Source: a virus
Length of the DNA stretch: 41,908 nucleotides
IMG/VR virus record: IMGVR_UViG_3300006028_000009
Coordinates: 1 to 41,908 of that record
Strand: one strand, 5' to 3'
Both the position numbers and the translations under genes were made by a program. The notes beneath the pieces were generated by a model, which worked only from the letters and a program-made list of their open reading frames with translations, was not told the origin of the DNA and made no database searches. Position 1 is the first letter of the stretch. Each line of letters begins with the position of its first letter. This document shows positions 23,001 through 32,005 of the stretch, in pieces.

Positions 23001-25937
23001 GTCGCCTGTCGATAGACTCGTACCTCTGACCTCGTCGCCAAGCTGGATCTCCTGCAGTTGTTTGATGCGGATGGTCTGCAGGCCCGAAGTGTCCTTGGGT
23101 ACGCGCTCCAGTCCGGTACCGGTACTGACCACCCAGGCGTCGCCTCGTTCGCCGAGGATGGTGCCGAAGCCATGTGAACCGTCAGCCCGCGTCCAGCCGA
23201 CATCTGCACCAGTAGACACTGGTGCCTCAGTTGCTGCGGCAGCAGGAGCCGCTTCTACCGAGGGCTGGTATGGTCCACGCTCGAGCTCCGCGCGCGACCG
23301 CGCGCTCCACGGTATGTCGGCAATGCTCGTGCGCTCGGCAGGCGCCGCCGCTGCAGTTCCAATTCGTGCGGCATACGCTTCGGCGGTCTCGCCTGGCAGA
23401 CGCGTCGAGGCATACGCCACCTCCGGTGGACGCACCACGTCGAGTGCTCCCAGTGCTCGCCCACCCAGCTCACCCGCAGCTTCGCCGGCGACTCGGGTGG
23501 CCGCGCGTACCGCCGCTGGCCCACCCCGCTCGGCAGCCTCTACCGCGCTCGGCAGGAAACGCTCGAGGGCTGAGGGAGCCACGAAGTTGGCCGCCTGGCC
23601 GATGATGCGCGACGAATCGGGGTCCAGCCCAGCGGCGGTCAACGCGGCGGAGACCACCGGACTGATGTCGGCCTCCTTACCGCCCATAAACGGCTCAGTG
23701 GCGCGATTGGCCAGGTCAAGCGTGCCCGAAACAAAAGCGCCCCAGTCACGGTTGCGCACGGCGTCGACGTTGGCCTGCATCTGCTGGACTTCGGTCGGAC
23801 GGCTGACCAGTTCCTGGCGCTGCTGTTCAAAAGTGTTGAGCGCCGCCTGACCGCCGCGCGCGACGTCGCCGATGGTGCCACCGACGTTCATGGGTAACGG
23901 CGCATTGGCGACCGTCTGAGCAGCGCTGCTGCCGCCGACCTGATCAATGAAGTCCGAGAACGCGCTCTTGAGTCGGTCAACAGGACTCTGTTGAACCTCT
24001 GGCGCAGCAGGCGACAGAGTACTCAGATCGGCAGACGTTGGTGTGACTGCCTGCGTCACCGCTGAGGCGGCCTGCGTGCCGGCGCTCGAGGCGCTCTGGA
24101 CGGCCTGATCCAGACTGCTGACCGCCTGGTCCTTACCAATACCCAGCGTGCTCAGGATGTCCTGCCCGGTGGAGCCCAGGTTGCTGAACTGCTGCTGTGT
24201 CTGCGTTTTCCAGTCGTCGAACGTCGAGCCGATCGACTGCTTGGCGCGATCCAGGTAACTCGCTGGGCTCGAAGTCTGGTCGCTGGTGGAGGGCGCCGGA
24301 ACCTGGGGGTTGTCGGCGAACAGCGCACCCTGGATAGGCCCCATGCGGGCCTGCATCTGCGCCGGCGTCATCCACTCTGAGCCGCCCTTCAGGTCCAGGC
24401 CCGACTGCCCAACGTGAAACGCGCCGCTGTTGGGGTCGTAGCCGTCAGCGGTGAAGTAGTGGCCCTGGGTGCTGATGGTCACCGGGTTGCCAGTCTGAGC
24501 TTCGGTGGCTATTGCCTGGATGTCCGGGCCGACGACTCTGGTCGGCACACCCAGCTTGTCCATGAGGGCCTTCTCGGAGCCCAGGCCGGCCATGCCATTG
24601 GCGCTCGTCCAGCCCACGCTGGCAGCCAGGTCGGTGGCCTCCCTGAGCGTCGGGTTGCGGCCGTACATCTGGGCGAATCTGACCGCGGCGGCCGGACCGC
24701 ACGCGGCATACGCCTCGTCGTTAGACAGCTGCGGGTCGCCGAACTGCGAGACTTTGTCGGCAACCGCTCGAGCGGTGTCGGTGACGGCCTGTGCACCCTG
24801 GCTGACCAGGCCCTGAGCTCGCTGGCCGGCGCCCTGAATCGCCTGGCCGCCGGCCGCCAGCGTGCTCTGCACGTCGGGACCGACGCGGTTGCTGATGCCT
24901 TGCAGGATGCCGAGATACTCCGGCTCGGCAGCGGTGAAGTAGCCGCCCTGCTTCAAGCCATGCACGAAGGTCGGCAGGTCCTGTGCACCGACGGCGCCCT
25001 GATAGTGGTTCTTGATCAGGTTGACGTAGGCATCGACGGAATCCAGCGGCGTGTCATACGTGGCAAACGTCGCGTTCTGGGCCGTGCCGCCGTACTCGCC
25101 TTCATGGGTTGCCATCGACGTGCCTCTCTGACCAGGCAACGCCTTGATGCCGAACAACTCGTTGCCGCCAGCCTTGCCGTAGTTCGACTCGCTGGCCGCC
25201 ATGGCTGTGATCCAGGTGGGGTCAATGCCCAGTTGCGCAGAGGCGTACTGCGCATACGGAGCAAATGTGCGAGCGAACGCTGCTGGAGACGAGGAATCGA
25301 TCGGCCCCAGGTCTCCACCCTGCGGCGGGGGACCGGCTCCGGGAGGGGAGGTAGACGCCGCAGGGGGAGTCGGAAGCGGCGTGGGTGGTGGAGGCAGGTT
25401 ACTGGCAAACTGCTGTACGTTGGCGCCAGCCTTGTCGGCTGCGTTCAACGCCGAACCGTACATGTCTCCCGCGCCAGTGCTGAAATTCGAAGCGAATTGC
25501 TGAACGTCACCGCCAGCCTGCTCCACGGCGCCCAGGGCATTGCCGAACCAGTCGGTGAAGCCACCTGACGGAGTCGGCTGTGGAGTCGGTTCCGGTGTTG
25601 GTGTTGGATCTGGAGTGGGCTCCGGGGCCGGCGTTGGTGTTGGTTCTGCTGCCGGAGCCGGAGCTGGAGCTGGTGCAGGTTCAGGAGACGGGGCTGGCTC
25701 CGGCGGTGGAGGCGGAGGCGGAGGCGGAGGCGGAGGTGGAGGCGGGGCAGGACCGCCACCCAGGCGTGCGGCCAGGTCTGGATCAGGTGGAGGTGGAGGC
25801 GCCAGGCTGGCGATCTGGGTATCGGCGGCGCTCTCGAAGCCAATCGTGCCGATACGGTTCGATGCAGTCTGCTGGAACTGGTCGGCCTGATACTGCCGGT
25901 AGTCGTCCTCCGGGACGTCCGGCAGTTGCATAGTCAT
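20076..25937 (-). CDS. Giant internal virion protein with two wall-hydrolase domains and LPD38, 1953 aa
   Basis: Very large virion protein, probably ejected at infection to open the cell wall. Order: Pro-rich low-complexity part (about 40-130); glucosaminidase/lysozyme-like domain (about 218-370) with PTWITAMAASESNYG holding the likely Glu near 249, then FGIKALPGQRG; C39-like domain (about 400-545) with AYAACGPAAAVRFAQMYG (Cys near 413), the His in TQGHYFTADGY (near 491) and a closing DLKGGSEWM; a long helical central region; an SH3-like part (about 940-1080); and a C-terminal LPD38-type region (about 1390-1700) with NPVFLAGNAALDVPEYTL and NVGIQGPTQVARSF. Large polyvalent proteins of this style occur in podovirus-like phages. 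The domain calls are by pattern. Confidence 0.85.
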   Translation of the reverse strand: MTMQLPDVPEDDYRQYQADQFQQTASNRIGTIGFESAADTQIASLAPPPPPDPDLAARLGGGPAPPPPPPPPPPPPPPPEPAPSPEPAPAPAPAPAAEPTPTPAPEPTPDPTPTPEPTPQPTPSGGFTDWFGNALGAVEQAGGDVQQFASNFSTGAGDMYGSALNAADKAGANVQQFASNLPPPPTPLPTPPAASTSPPGAGPPPQGGDLGPIDSSSPAAFARTFAPYAQYASAQLGIDPTWITAMAASESNYGKAGGNELFGIKALPGQRGTSMATHEGEYGGTAQNATFATYDTPLDSVDAYVNLIKNHYQGAVGAQDLPTFVHGLKQGGYFTAAEPEYLGILQGISNRVGPDVQSTLAAGGQAIQGAGQRAQGLVSQGAQAVTDTARAVADKVSQFGDPQLSNDEAYAACGPAAAVRFAQMYGRNPTLREATDLAASVGWTSANGMAGLGSEKALMDKLGVPTRVVGPDIQAIATEAQTGNPVTISTQGHYFTADGYDPNSGAFHVGQSGLDLKGGSEWMTPAQMQARMGPIQGALFADNPQVPAPSTSDQTSSPASYLDRAKQSIGSTFDDWKTQTQQQFSNLGSTGQDILSTLGIGKDQAVSSLDQAVQSASSAGTQAASAVTQAVTPTSADLSTLSPAAPEVQQSPVDRLKSAFSDFIDQVGGSSAAQTVANAPLPMNVGGTIGDVARGGQAALNTFEQQRQELVSRPTEVQQMQANVDAVRNRDWGAFVSGTLDLANRATEPFMGGKEADISPVVSAALTAAGLDPDSSRIIGQAANFVAPSALERFLPSAVEAAERGGPAAVRAATRVAGEAAGELGGRALGALDVVRPPEVAYASTRLPGETAEAYAARIGTAAAAPAERTSIADIPWSARSRAELERGPYQPSVEAAPAAAATEAPVSTGADVGWTRADGSHGFGTILGERGDAWVVSTGTGLERVPKDTSGLQTIRIKQLQEIQLGDEVRGTSLSTGDTVQGTVIDQPDINHFRIRTPDGQEHVTTSVTTDPVETSAPTAAAQAPEGARAAPVGAEPAAAQPVEVGGGGGDGSGGGGRRAPPGGSGPDYTSVMPEGVYQPTKPTAAANAPSALESARRAVVRQLTDRGVDLNIFQKEAAKRLGRPLTSDEMVAGHARLAADPAARLMVENGLGPAVRQVGRDTQALRDYLVADSNTKVSAALGNRERLFSGGLTAEDSRKALQAIEQQLGPQRFAKVQNAADQVYQHSRDLRNRLVDSGVLSQEQAQEMEAKYPDWVKTHILDYMEKDGAAGGQGTGTKIGLTSRDVHAYNPEGTVRGREDPIGSTIGYTHQVERMARKNETFNAMLELDQAAPPGQRMLRPVADSYTPTKGQETVTGFVNGQKQKYVTDNKALAQAINGTGVTQLPDWAQSWSKTFRALATSRNPVFLAGNAALDVPEYTLRSTVREGGPLALPRVLAELGRGYADAFAGFNPAAIARGEFGPNTQRFIRGGGGASGAFSAATAEQRAKTAAELSKSHVFQINNKSDALNMVKNLLTLKPVESLGERVEYGPRVAAMRLAERRGENPVQSVLEGRDVTMDFNQGGQAAKLINQLIPFFNVGIQGPTQVARSFRGNPQAFAKTMLSLIGAPTIAAEAWNRSDPQRARDYKDVPQNVKDQGIVVMLPGQAPVDKQGNRHPQYAFINLRNFAPMAVMARTAAETVAGDQHRTWQELLGSVAAGASPFQASNVADLASSFQLPVPGATSAAQLALNHDLYRNRAIVTERNDQNASALSKNLTPFLQSVVDTAAPTSGTVVRPSAVDFAIRDTLAGVGNSILGASDVLSPSQSTFQRTGVTGVPVVGGLAGRFVRNYGGQSLEDARNQATSPEAQRILRSGGLGTYAPAAVGTTAQGVPLLQAEQVDYQNRANQYFDQGMRALEQTPGWKSSNAEQRKTLVTEVLSNAHDRAGTEVLRQIPTDERRQRVVAARTAA

Positions 25938-25940
25938 GAC

Positions 25941-27587
25941 TTACTGCAGTTTGAACGCGCCAGTCGTCGGGCTCGAGGCACCGTACTTCGGCAGACTCTG
26001 GTTGAACAGGTTCTGGGCGTCGTCCTTGTTGTAGCCTTGGGACTCCCAGATGCCGAGCAGCATCTGCTGCTGACTCGGCTGCAGGGCATTCCACGTCTGA
26101 GGCGCCATCTGGTTGGGCGCTACCAGCGTGCCCTGCATCTGCTGCAGTGCCTGCTGCTGCGAACCTGCGCCACCGGTCGCCTGCTGGTACAGGCTGTTCA
26201 GGTCGGCGGCCTGCGGCTGCACACCGGTGGTGGCTCCGCCGCCGGGGATGTACTGACCGGCTGCGGCGCGGACGAGGTCCTGCGTGCCACCCGGCGTGGC
26301 GCCCAGGACCTGCTGGTACTTGGCCCAGTCGGCTGGCCCGCGCAGGTTCGTCAGCATGGTCAGGTAGTTCTGGCTGGCGGTCTGCTGGGCGTTCCACTCG
26401 GCCAGGTTCTCCGCCCGGTTTTTCATGTACTGGTCGTAGTACTGCTGCTGCGCGGCGAGGGTCATCTGCGCGCCCTGGTTGCCAACTGGCCCGTACTGCT
26501 GACCCGTCGGGTAGCCACCCGCGCCACCCGACGTGAAGCCCTGGTAGCCACCCTGCGCCGACGGACCGGCCACCTGGCCAGGCTGCTGCTGCATCTGGGC
26601 CTGGTACTGCTGGGCGTACTGCTGCGCCGGCGTGCCGCCACCCTGCGTGTTCCAGAAGTTGGCCGCCGGCTGGCCGACGGACGTGCCCGCCCCGGCTGGC
26701 ACACCGCCAGCCGCCTGGATCTGGGCCATCTGCTGCGGGCTCAGGTTCTGCGCCTGGCCACCGTTGAAGTTCTGGGCGCTCATGCCCGTCGCCTGCTGGA
26801 AGGCAGCCTTGGCCGCCGCGTCGTTGTAGTTCGCCCCGGCGGCTGCCTGCAACTGCTGCGACACCTGGTTCCAGGACAGGTTGCCGCCGCTGCTGCCGCC
26901 CCCGCCCGGAATAGCCTGGCCAATCGTCGCCGAGGCGGGCAGGTTGGCCTGGCTCATCGGCCGCGTGAGGATGTTCGGGTCGCTGACGGTGGTGCCCGCT
27001 GGCCAGCTGGGGTCGGCCGGCACGCCGTACTGCGAACCCCAGCCCTGCTGACCGGTGCCCTGTGGGTCGCCGACGTGGATGCGCCCGTCGCCGCCGACGA
27101 AGTAGCCCGAGCCGGCGTTGATCGGATACCCGTACTGGTTGGGGTTGCCCTGGCCCGGGTAGCTGACGTTGGGCGGCGTGTACCAGCCGGTGGCGGCCGC
27201 CTGCTGGGTGGCCAGGTCGTACGCCTGCTTGATGGCCGCCTGCGTCGGCGCGCCGTTGTACATGCCCGTCACGCCAGCCTGGGCGATCGTGGTGGCGGCC
27301 TCCTGGGCGGCCTTCTGGTACGCCTCCTGGTCGGTCTCCATGTTCAGCCGCGCGTTCAGATACGCCTGGTACGCAGCCTGCTGGGCGGCGCCAAGCAGCA
27401 TCTGCGCGGCCGGCACGTTCGCGCCCATCACGCTCGACTGCGGGTTGCTGGAGGCGCCACCCCCGCCACCACTCGGGTAGGTGTTCGACCCGAAGGTGCC
27501 CATGCTGGGCGTCCAGCCCTGCGCAGCGGCCTCCTGATCGTTGGCGGCCTGCATCGTGCCGCCGGCCGGGTTGGGATACGTCGGCAT
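25941..27587 (-). CDS. Gln/Gly-rich internal virion protein, 548 aa
   Basis: Gln-, Gly-, Ala- and Tyr-rich protein with PNPAGGTMQAANDQEAAAQG at the start and many short QQ and AAQ repeats. It has no enzyme motif. A helical region covers about residues 55-120, and the middle is low complexity. It starts at ATG 27587 on the previous stop (TGATG) and ends four bases before the giant gene's start. Together with the 657-aa and 1953-aa proteins it makes an internal-core set between the portal and capsid genes. Confidence 0.7.
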   Translation of the reverse strand: MPTYPNPAGGTMQAANDQEAAAQGWTPSMGTFGSNTYPSGGGGGASSNPQSSVMGANVPAAQMLLGAAQQAAYQAYLNARLNMETDQEAYQKAAQEAATTIAQAGVTGMYNGAPTQAAIKQAYDLATQQAAATGWYTPPNVSYPGQGNPNQYGYPINAGSGYFVGGDGRIHVGDPQGTGQQGWGSQYGVPADPSWPAGTTVSDPNILTRPMSQANLPASATIGQAIPGGGGSSGGNLSWNQVSQQLQAAAGANYNDAAAKAAFQQATGMSAQNFNGGQAQNLSPQQMAQIQAAGGVPAGAGTSVGQPAANFWNTQGGGTPAQQYAQQYQAQMQQQPGQVAGPSAQGGYQGFTSGGAGGYPTGQQYGPVGNQGAQMTLAAQQQYYDQYMKNRAENLAEWNAQQTASQNYLTMLTNLRGPADWAKYQQVLGATPGGTQDLVRAAAGQYIPGGGATTGVQPQAADLNSLYQQATGGAGSQQQALQQMQGTLVAPNQMAPQTWNALQPSQQQMLLGIWESQGYNKDDAQNLFNQSLPKYGASSPTTGAFKLQ

Positions 27588-27961
27588 CAGACCTCAGGAC
27601 CTCCAATCGTGGTTGGCGCCACGGGGGCGCTCGGTGGCGGGCCAGCCTGCGGCACCAGCGCGCCCTCGGGCGGAGCGGGCACGCGCAACTGGGGATAGGC
27701 CTTGATGACGGCCTTGTAGACCTGGGTGAAGCCCTGCGGCCCGAGTCGCTGAATCTGCGCGTTTCTGCCCTGCAGGTTGGGGGCGCCGTCCGGGTTGAAC
27801 AACTGGTCGCGGTAGTACTCCAGCTTCTGGGTTTCGGAGATCGGCGCGGCGAACGGCGAGACGCCCTGCGGCGCCATGGCCAGGGCGATCTTGCTGGACT
27901 CCTGATCGAGCCAGAGCGCCAGGTCGGTGGCGACCTTGTCGAGCATCGTCTCGCCCGGCAT
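27587..27961 (-). CDS. Small head protein after the portal, 124 aa
   Basis: Starts at ATG 27961 on the portal stop (TGATG). The N-terminal half is helical (DKVATDLALWLDQESSKIAL), then SETQKLEYYRDQLFNPDG, and the C-terminus is Pro/Ala-rich. It may be an adaptor or a small internal protein. Not recognised. Confidence 0.7.
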   Translation of the reverse strand: MPGETMLDKVATDLALWLDQESSKIALAMAPQGVSPFAAPISETQKLEYYRDQLFNPDGAPNLQGRNAQIQRLGPQGFTQVYKAVIKAYPQLRVPAPPEGALVPQAGPPPSAPVAPTTIGGPEV

Positions 27962-30096
27962 CAGCGTCCCTGGCCTGGCGGCAGCATGTTGGGCGGCGGC
28001 ATGGGCACCACCGGCGTGCCGCCACCGGGAATACCACCGGGCGGCATGGGACCGCCGCCTGGTGGAGGAGGCGCCAGGGGCAGGCCCTGGCCCGGGGACG
28101 GCACCGGATTGCCTGGCATGCCGCCGACGGGTGCCCCCGGCGGGGTACCGGCCGTACCGGGAACGGCCGTCGGCGGCGCGATGGTCTGACCCGGCGGCCC
28201 ACCGGCCATCTCCTGCATGCTGGGCATCCCGGGCTGCGCCATTTTCTTGGCCTGGATCGTGCCCAGCTTCTGGAAGACGGAGTCCTTCAGCTGCTGCTGG
28301 ATCTCGGGCGACTGCTTCAGGTCATGCAGCAGCCAGCTGGCTTCGACCTCGTCTGGATTGCCACCGGCTTCGGTCACGGCGTCCTCGTAGGTGATCAGCT
28401 TCAACTGCATCTTCTCGCCGATCGCCCTGATCTCGATGATCTCGTTCGACGGCGTGCTGGGGCTGAGACGCACGGTGTACTTGTGGATACCGCCCAGGTC
28501 GTCCGGCTTGATCTGCAGCCAGGTGCCCTTGGTCTGGCCATTGCCGCCACGCTTGCCGGGCTTACCTTCCTGCTCGCCCCAGGCGTACACGTTCTCGGCG
28601 ATGCAGTTTTCGATCAGCCAGCTCTCGAAACCGGTGCGGTCGGCGAGAGCCACCTCGGCATTACTGACGATGGGATTGAACGCCAGACCGGCCAGGTAGG
28701 CGGCCTGGTTCAGGGCGTAGCCCGACTGGTCAGCGCCGACGGCGCCGGCGAAGGCGCTCGGCATGGCGCGCTCGAGGATCTGCTGGATGTTCTGCAGCAG
28801 CTTGTTCAGGTCGGCGCCACCCTGCGGCTGGTCGACCGGCGCGATATCGAACGGGTACAGCTTGCCGGGCTCGATCTTCTGCCCAGCCGCTGCCTCTCTG
28901 CCGTCAGAGCCATATGGCGGCTGAGGCAGACCCGGGATAGTCAAGCCGCTCTGCAACTGTTTCCAGGCCGGGAAGCCGGTCAGAAAGGCGCTGTTGCCCT
29001 GGATCGTCAGCAGTGAGTCCAGCAGCCTGAACAGGTTCAGGTAGCCGTACAGGATGCTCAGCCCGGCGTGCTCGGGCAGCCGACTGGCGGTGGTAACGCC
29101 CATGGCGTGGAAGTACGGACCCCTGAGTGTGCCGAGGTGCTCGTCGCCGTAATCGTGGTGCGTGACCCTGCACAGCGTCGCCCTGTCCAGACCTCTGGAG
29201 CGCTGGTTGGGTCCCTGCAAGCAGATGACCTGCACGTTCTCGTCCCACGCCTCGATGCACCTGAGCGTGTTCGTGCCGGCGCTCTTCATCGTGCGCGTCC
29301 ACTCGGCTCGAGCCAGGCCAGCCGCCCTGGGGTCAAGGCCCTCGTCCGGTGGCGTGACGTTGCCGCTCGAGTCGAGCCCGGCGCCAAACCGCTCCAGGGC
29401 GGTGTAGTACGGCACCTCCTTGATCTCGACCACCGCGGTAAAGCCGTTTTCGTTCCTGGCGTAGTAGAACGTCTCGGGCGGTACGTCGGTGGTGGCGATC
29501 GGGTACGGCAGAGCCAGCTTCAGGTTCTCGGTGTGCGAGTCGTAGGCCAGGTCTTCGGCGTGCTGGTCCAGCTTCTCGCCCCTGAGGTCCTCGAGGTACC
29601 TGTCGGCCTGGTCGGCGTACGTGCTCCACACCGCGCCGGCGCGCTCGCACGTCTTCAGCACTGCCTCGCCCTTGGTGGCCAGGCTCCACATGAACAGCCT
29701 GAACAACTGGCGCCTGGCTTCCTGTTCCTGGCGCAGCCATGAGGCCTCGAAAAAGCGCTCGCGGCGGGTGGAGTTTTCCTGGTAGGTGTCGCCGAAGCCG
29801 ATCGGCCGGAAGCCGACGGTGGGCGGGTTGACGCTAAGCGCCGCGGCAACGTTCGTGGCGATGTGCAGCGCCAGCGGAGCCCTGACTTCGACAGCCGTCT
29901 TGGCGTACGCCTCGGGGATCTCCACCGGCAACTCCTGGAACAGCGTCGCGTCGATGTCGGCGTACAGCAGGTCGCGGTAGTGGAAGTCACGCTGCAGTTG
30001 TTCTGCGAGCTCGCACGTCTGGCGCTCCATGACTTCTTCGTCAGACGCAGATTTGCCCCAGGCGGGCGGCGGCGTCTGGCGCTCTAGCGTGGCCAA
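27961..30096 (-). CDS. Portal protein, 711 aa
   Basis: Twelve-subunit DNA gate of the head. TTG at 30096 is chosen because the first 106 residues of the longer reading are a shadow of the gene at 30084-30296. ATG 30030 is an alternative start (689 aa). The body has the usual portal order: an N-terminal helix pair (ELAEQLQRDFHYRDLLYADI), a beta region, a central clip/stem part, and a C-terminal helix-rich and Pro/Gly-rich tail (GGGPMPPGGIPGG). It follows the terminase gene, and assignment rests on this order, length and pattern rather than a signature motif. Confidence 0.8.
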   Translation of the reverse strand: MATLERQTPPPAWGKSASDEEVMERQTCELAEQLQRDFHYRDLLYADIDATLFQELPVEIPEAYAKTAVEVRAPLALHIATNVAAALSVNPPTVGFRPIGFGDTYQENSTRRERFFEASWLRQEQEARRQLFRLFMWSLATKGEAVLKTCERAGAVWSTYADQADRYLEDLRGEKLDQHAEDLAYDSHTENLKLALPYPIATTDVPPETFYYARNENGFTAVVEIKEVPYYTALERFGAGLDSSGNVTPPDEGLDPRAAGLARAEWTRTMKSAGTNTLRCIEAWDENVQVICLQGPNQRSRGLDRATLCRVTHHDYGDEHLGTLRGPYFHAMGVTTASRLPEHAGLSILYGYLNLFRLLDSLLTIQGNSAFLTGFPAWKQLQSGLTIPGLPQPPYGSDGREAAAGQKIEPGKLYPFDIAPVDQPQGGADLNKLLQNIQQILERAMPSAFAGAVGADQSGYALNQAAYLAGLAFNPIVSNAEVALADRTGFESWLIENCIAENVYAWGEQEGKPGKRGGNGQTKGTWLQIKPDDLGGIHKYTVRLSPSTPSNEIIEIRAIGEKMQLKLITYEDAVTEAGGNPDEVEASWLLHDLKQSPEIQQQLKDSVFQKLGTIQAKKMAQPGMPSMQEMAGGPPGQTIAPPTAVPGTAGTPPGAPVGGMPGNPVPSPGQGLPLAPPPPGGGPMPPGGIPGGGTPVVPMPPPNMLPPGQGR

Positions 30097-30296
30097 TTGT
30101 TCACCCGCTCGAAGATGTCGTCGTACACGTACTGGTTGCCGCTTTTGTAGTGGAGGTACTCGAGCACGGCGATGGGGCGGCAGTCCTGGGGCGACTGCAT
30201 CACCTCGGCGAACAGCGGAATCTTGATGCTTTCGAACAGTGCCGGGGTTTGCAGCAACAGGCCGTCCATCGGCCCGCCGTACAGCACGACCTCCAC
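30084..30296 (-). CDS. Small protein between terminase and portal, 70 aa
   Basis: Starts at GTG 30296 sharing one base with the previous stop (TAGTG) and overlaps the portal start by 13 bases. It reads VLYGGPMDGLLLQTPALF and IAVLEYLHYKSGNQYVYDD, a pattern seen in small phage proteins. Acts as an unknown accessory. The overlaps at both ends make it a real gene. Confidence 0.7.
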   Translation of the reverse strand: MEVVLYGGPMDGLLLQTPALFESIKIPLFAEVMQSPQDCRPIAVLEYLHYKSGNQYVYDDIFERVNNWPR

Positions 30297-30472
30297 TAGC
30301 GCAGGTCCTCGCGGATAGCGTCCAGAGCTTTCTGCAATTCCCAGTTCCAGCCGGTGGCGCCGACGTGCCCGGCCAGCAACAGCACCGCACGCTCCAGGTG
30401 ATCGAGCCGCGCACTCAGCGCCGCGATCTGCTCGGCCTGGGTGAGCAGTTGGCTCAGTGATACGGCCGTCAT
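30296..30472 (-). CDS. 58-aa helical protein after the large terminase
   Basis: A very small gene: ATG 30472 overlaps the terminase stop (ATGA), and its stop shares a base with the next GTG. It is a single amphipathic helix run (LSQLLTQAEQIAALSARLDH, then LERAVLLLAGHVGATG). Coiled-coil character suggests an oligomeric accessory. Not recognised. Confidence 0.65.
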   Translation of the reverse strand: MTAVSLSQLLTQAEQIAALSARLDHLERAVLLLAGHVGATGWNWELQKALDAIREDLR

Positions 30473-31821
30473 CCGAACCTCAGCGGCACGACCTCAGTCG
30501 GCCGGGGCGGCTGCGCCTCGGCACACAGCCCATAGCGAAGGGCGTCCGGAGCGTGGTCCTCGGTTTTCTGGCCACGCAGGCTATCGGCGACGTCTTCGGG
30601 ATCGAGCGGGTCGACCACCATCGACGGCAGGGTTCTTGCGAGATTGGGTGCTGCTCCCGCCAGGAGTTGGAGGCGGGGTTGGGCCTGGTCGTGTGCCAAT
30701 GCACGTCGCACGATCGCCCAGCCCTGCTTGCGGTTATTCATGCCCGGCACCACCGGATTCACGCCGTGAGCCCAGTACACGGCGGCGATGCTGGGCCGCT
30801 GCTGCTCGGTCCTGAGGTTGAACATGCTCGGGTCCAGGACCCTGAGCACGAGGTTCTCGTCGGCGGTCTGCTCGACGATGCGCTGCGCCTGAATCTCGTC
30901 TCTGAGCCCGGCGGCGTACAGCTCCCTGTAGACGAAAATCCTGCGCGTCTCCGGCTCCCTGGCAAACCACAGGCAACAGAACGGTGCGGCGAAGCCGTAG
31001 TCGACGGCGATCCACCTGGGCCAGTGCTCCGGAATCTCGAAGCTGGGGCAGATGTGCAGCGCGGGGTCCCACTCGGTGAAGTACATGCCCTCGGCGGCCA
31101 CCCACTGCCCGAGCCTGAGTCGCTGGTACAGGAAGCCTTGCAGTGAATCCAGCGTGGCCATATAGCTGACGCCGAACTCGGTGTACTGCCCGGTGGCCGG
31201 GTCGACGAGCACCGGGTTGTCGTCGTGCTGTGACTCGAGCAACGTCGTCTCGCCGCGGTTGCAGCGCTGCTTCAACCAGTGATCCGGCGAGCTGGGGTTG
31301 CAGTCGGCGATGATCTGCTGATAGCTCAGCACACCGTTTCTGAGCCCGCGCAGGAGCATCGCCCAGTCGTCTTCTTCGAGCTCGGTGGCTTCCTGGCAAT
31401 AGACGACGTCGAACTCCGTCGAGCCGATCTTCTCCGGATCGTCCAGGCCAGCCACCATGATCCTGGCACCGGACGGGTAGCGGTACTCCTGGTCGCCCTC
31501 GTGAAACCTGACCTGATTCGGCCTGGGAAGGACCTTGTTCTCGAAGGTGGCCATGGCCGACTGCGTCAGAGATTTTCTGGTCTTCCTGACGATGGCGGCG
31601 CGAATCGGTAACTGCATGGCGATCAGGTTCAGCTTCTCGAGACACGCCCGGGACTTGCCCGTACCCGCTGGTCCAGCTAGCAACACCTCACGGCTCCTGT
31701 TCCTGAACAGGTCCAGGGCAGCCCCGTACGGCTGGTAGGGCGCCTCCTCGGGCTTCGTCTCGGTGCCGTGCTCCACCGTTGCGGGCACAGACGCCTGCGA
31801 GAGCTTGTTGCTAGGCGGCAT
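30469..31821 (-). CDS. Large terminase subunit (packaging ATPase-nuclease), 450 aa
   Basis: Motor that pumps DNA into the head and cuts it. Walker A is GPAGTGKS (residues 50-57). Walker B is FDVVYCQEAT (about 137-146), with catalytic Glu144. The C-terminal nuclease has an acidic triad at VDYGF (Asp274), VLDPSMF (Asp330) and DHAPDALRYGL (Asp426). Length and motif order are those of a complete enzyme. It is followed by the portal genes and preceded by a small accessory, an HNH nuclease and the small terminase. Confidence 0.95.
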   Translation of the reverse strand: MPPSNKLSQASVPATVEHGTETKPEEAPYQPYGAALDLFRNRSREVLLAGPAGTGKSRACLEKLNLIAMQLPIRAAIVRKTRKSLTQSAMATFENKVLPRPNQVRFHEGDQEYRYPSGARIMVAGLDDPEKIGSTEFDVVYCQEATELEEDDWAMLLRGLRNGVLSYQQIIADCNPSSPDHWLKQRCNRGETTLLESQHDDNPVLVDPATGQYTEFGVSYMATLDSLQGFLYQRLRLGQWVAAEGMYFTEWDPALHICPSFEIPEHWPRWIAVDYGFAAPFCCLWFAREPETRRIFVYRELYAAGLRDEIQAQRIVEQTADENLVLRVLDPSMFNLRTEQQRPSIAAVYWAHGVNPVVPGMNNRKQGWAIVRRALAHDQAQPRLQLLAGAAPNLARTLPSMVVDPLDPEDVADSLRGQKTEDHAPDALRYGLCAEAQPPRPTEVVPLRFG

Positions 31822-32005
31822 CTGTCTCGGACCGAGGCTGAACAGATTCAGGCTGCTCTCTGAGTTTGTCTGCCAGCAATTCGAGCGAGCGCCAGTCCTC
31901 GAGCAGGTGCAACCCCCAGTGCTTGCGCATCTGGTTCTGAGATTCAGACAGCTCGGTGCCGACGGCGTGCATGCTGGCGAGCAGCAGATCGAAGCTGGCG
32001 TTCAA
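31811..32005 (-). CDS. Small protein overlapping the terminase start, 64 aa
   Basis: Read from TTG 32005, with GGTGAG just upstream, to a stop inside the terminase start (11-base overlap). It is mostly helical (FDLLLASMHAVGTELSESQ, HLLEDWRSLELLADKLREQ). A longer reading from 32266 overlaps the HNH gene and looks like its shadow. It may assist the terminase; not recognised. Confidence 0.55.
   Translation of the reverse strand: MNASFDLLLASMHAVGTELSESQNQMRKHWGLHLLEDWRSLELLADKLREQPESVQPRSETDAA

Noticed and set aside
24414-25568. A 384-residue plus-strand frame inside the giant gene
   Set aside because: Antisense open frames are expected in GC-rich DNA. It has no domain and overlaps catalytic codons of the minus-strand gene.
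25570-25790. Short tandem repeat array
   Set aside because: It encodes the Pro-rich part of the giant protein and is low-complexity coding DNA.
25926-27698. A 590-residue plus-strand frame and a 607-residue minus-strand frame over the internal-protein genes
   Set aside because: Both are Leu/Arg- or Gly/Arg-rich, lack ribosome sites, and mirror the Gln/Gly codons of the real gene in other frames.
30097-30414. N-terminal extension of the portal reading frame
   Set aside because: It is Cys/Arg-rich, overlaps two small coupled genes, and looks like their shadow.
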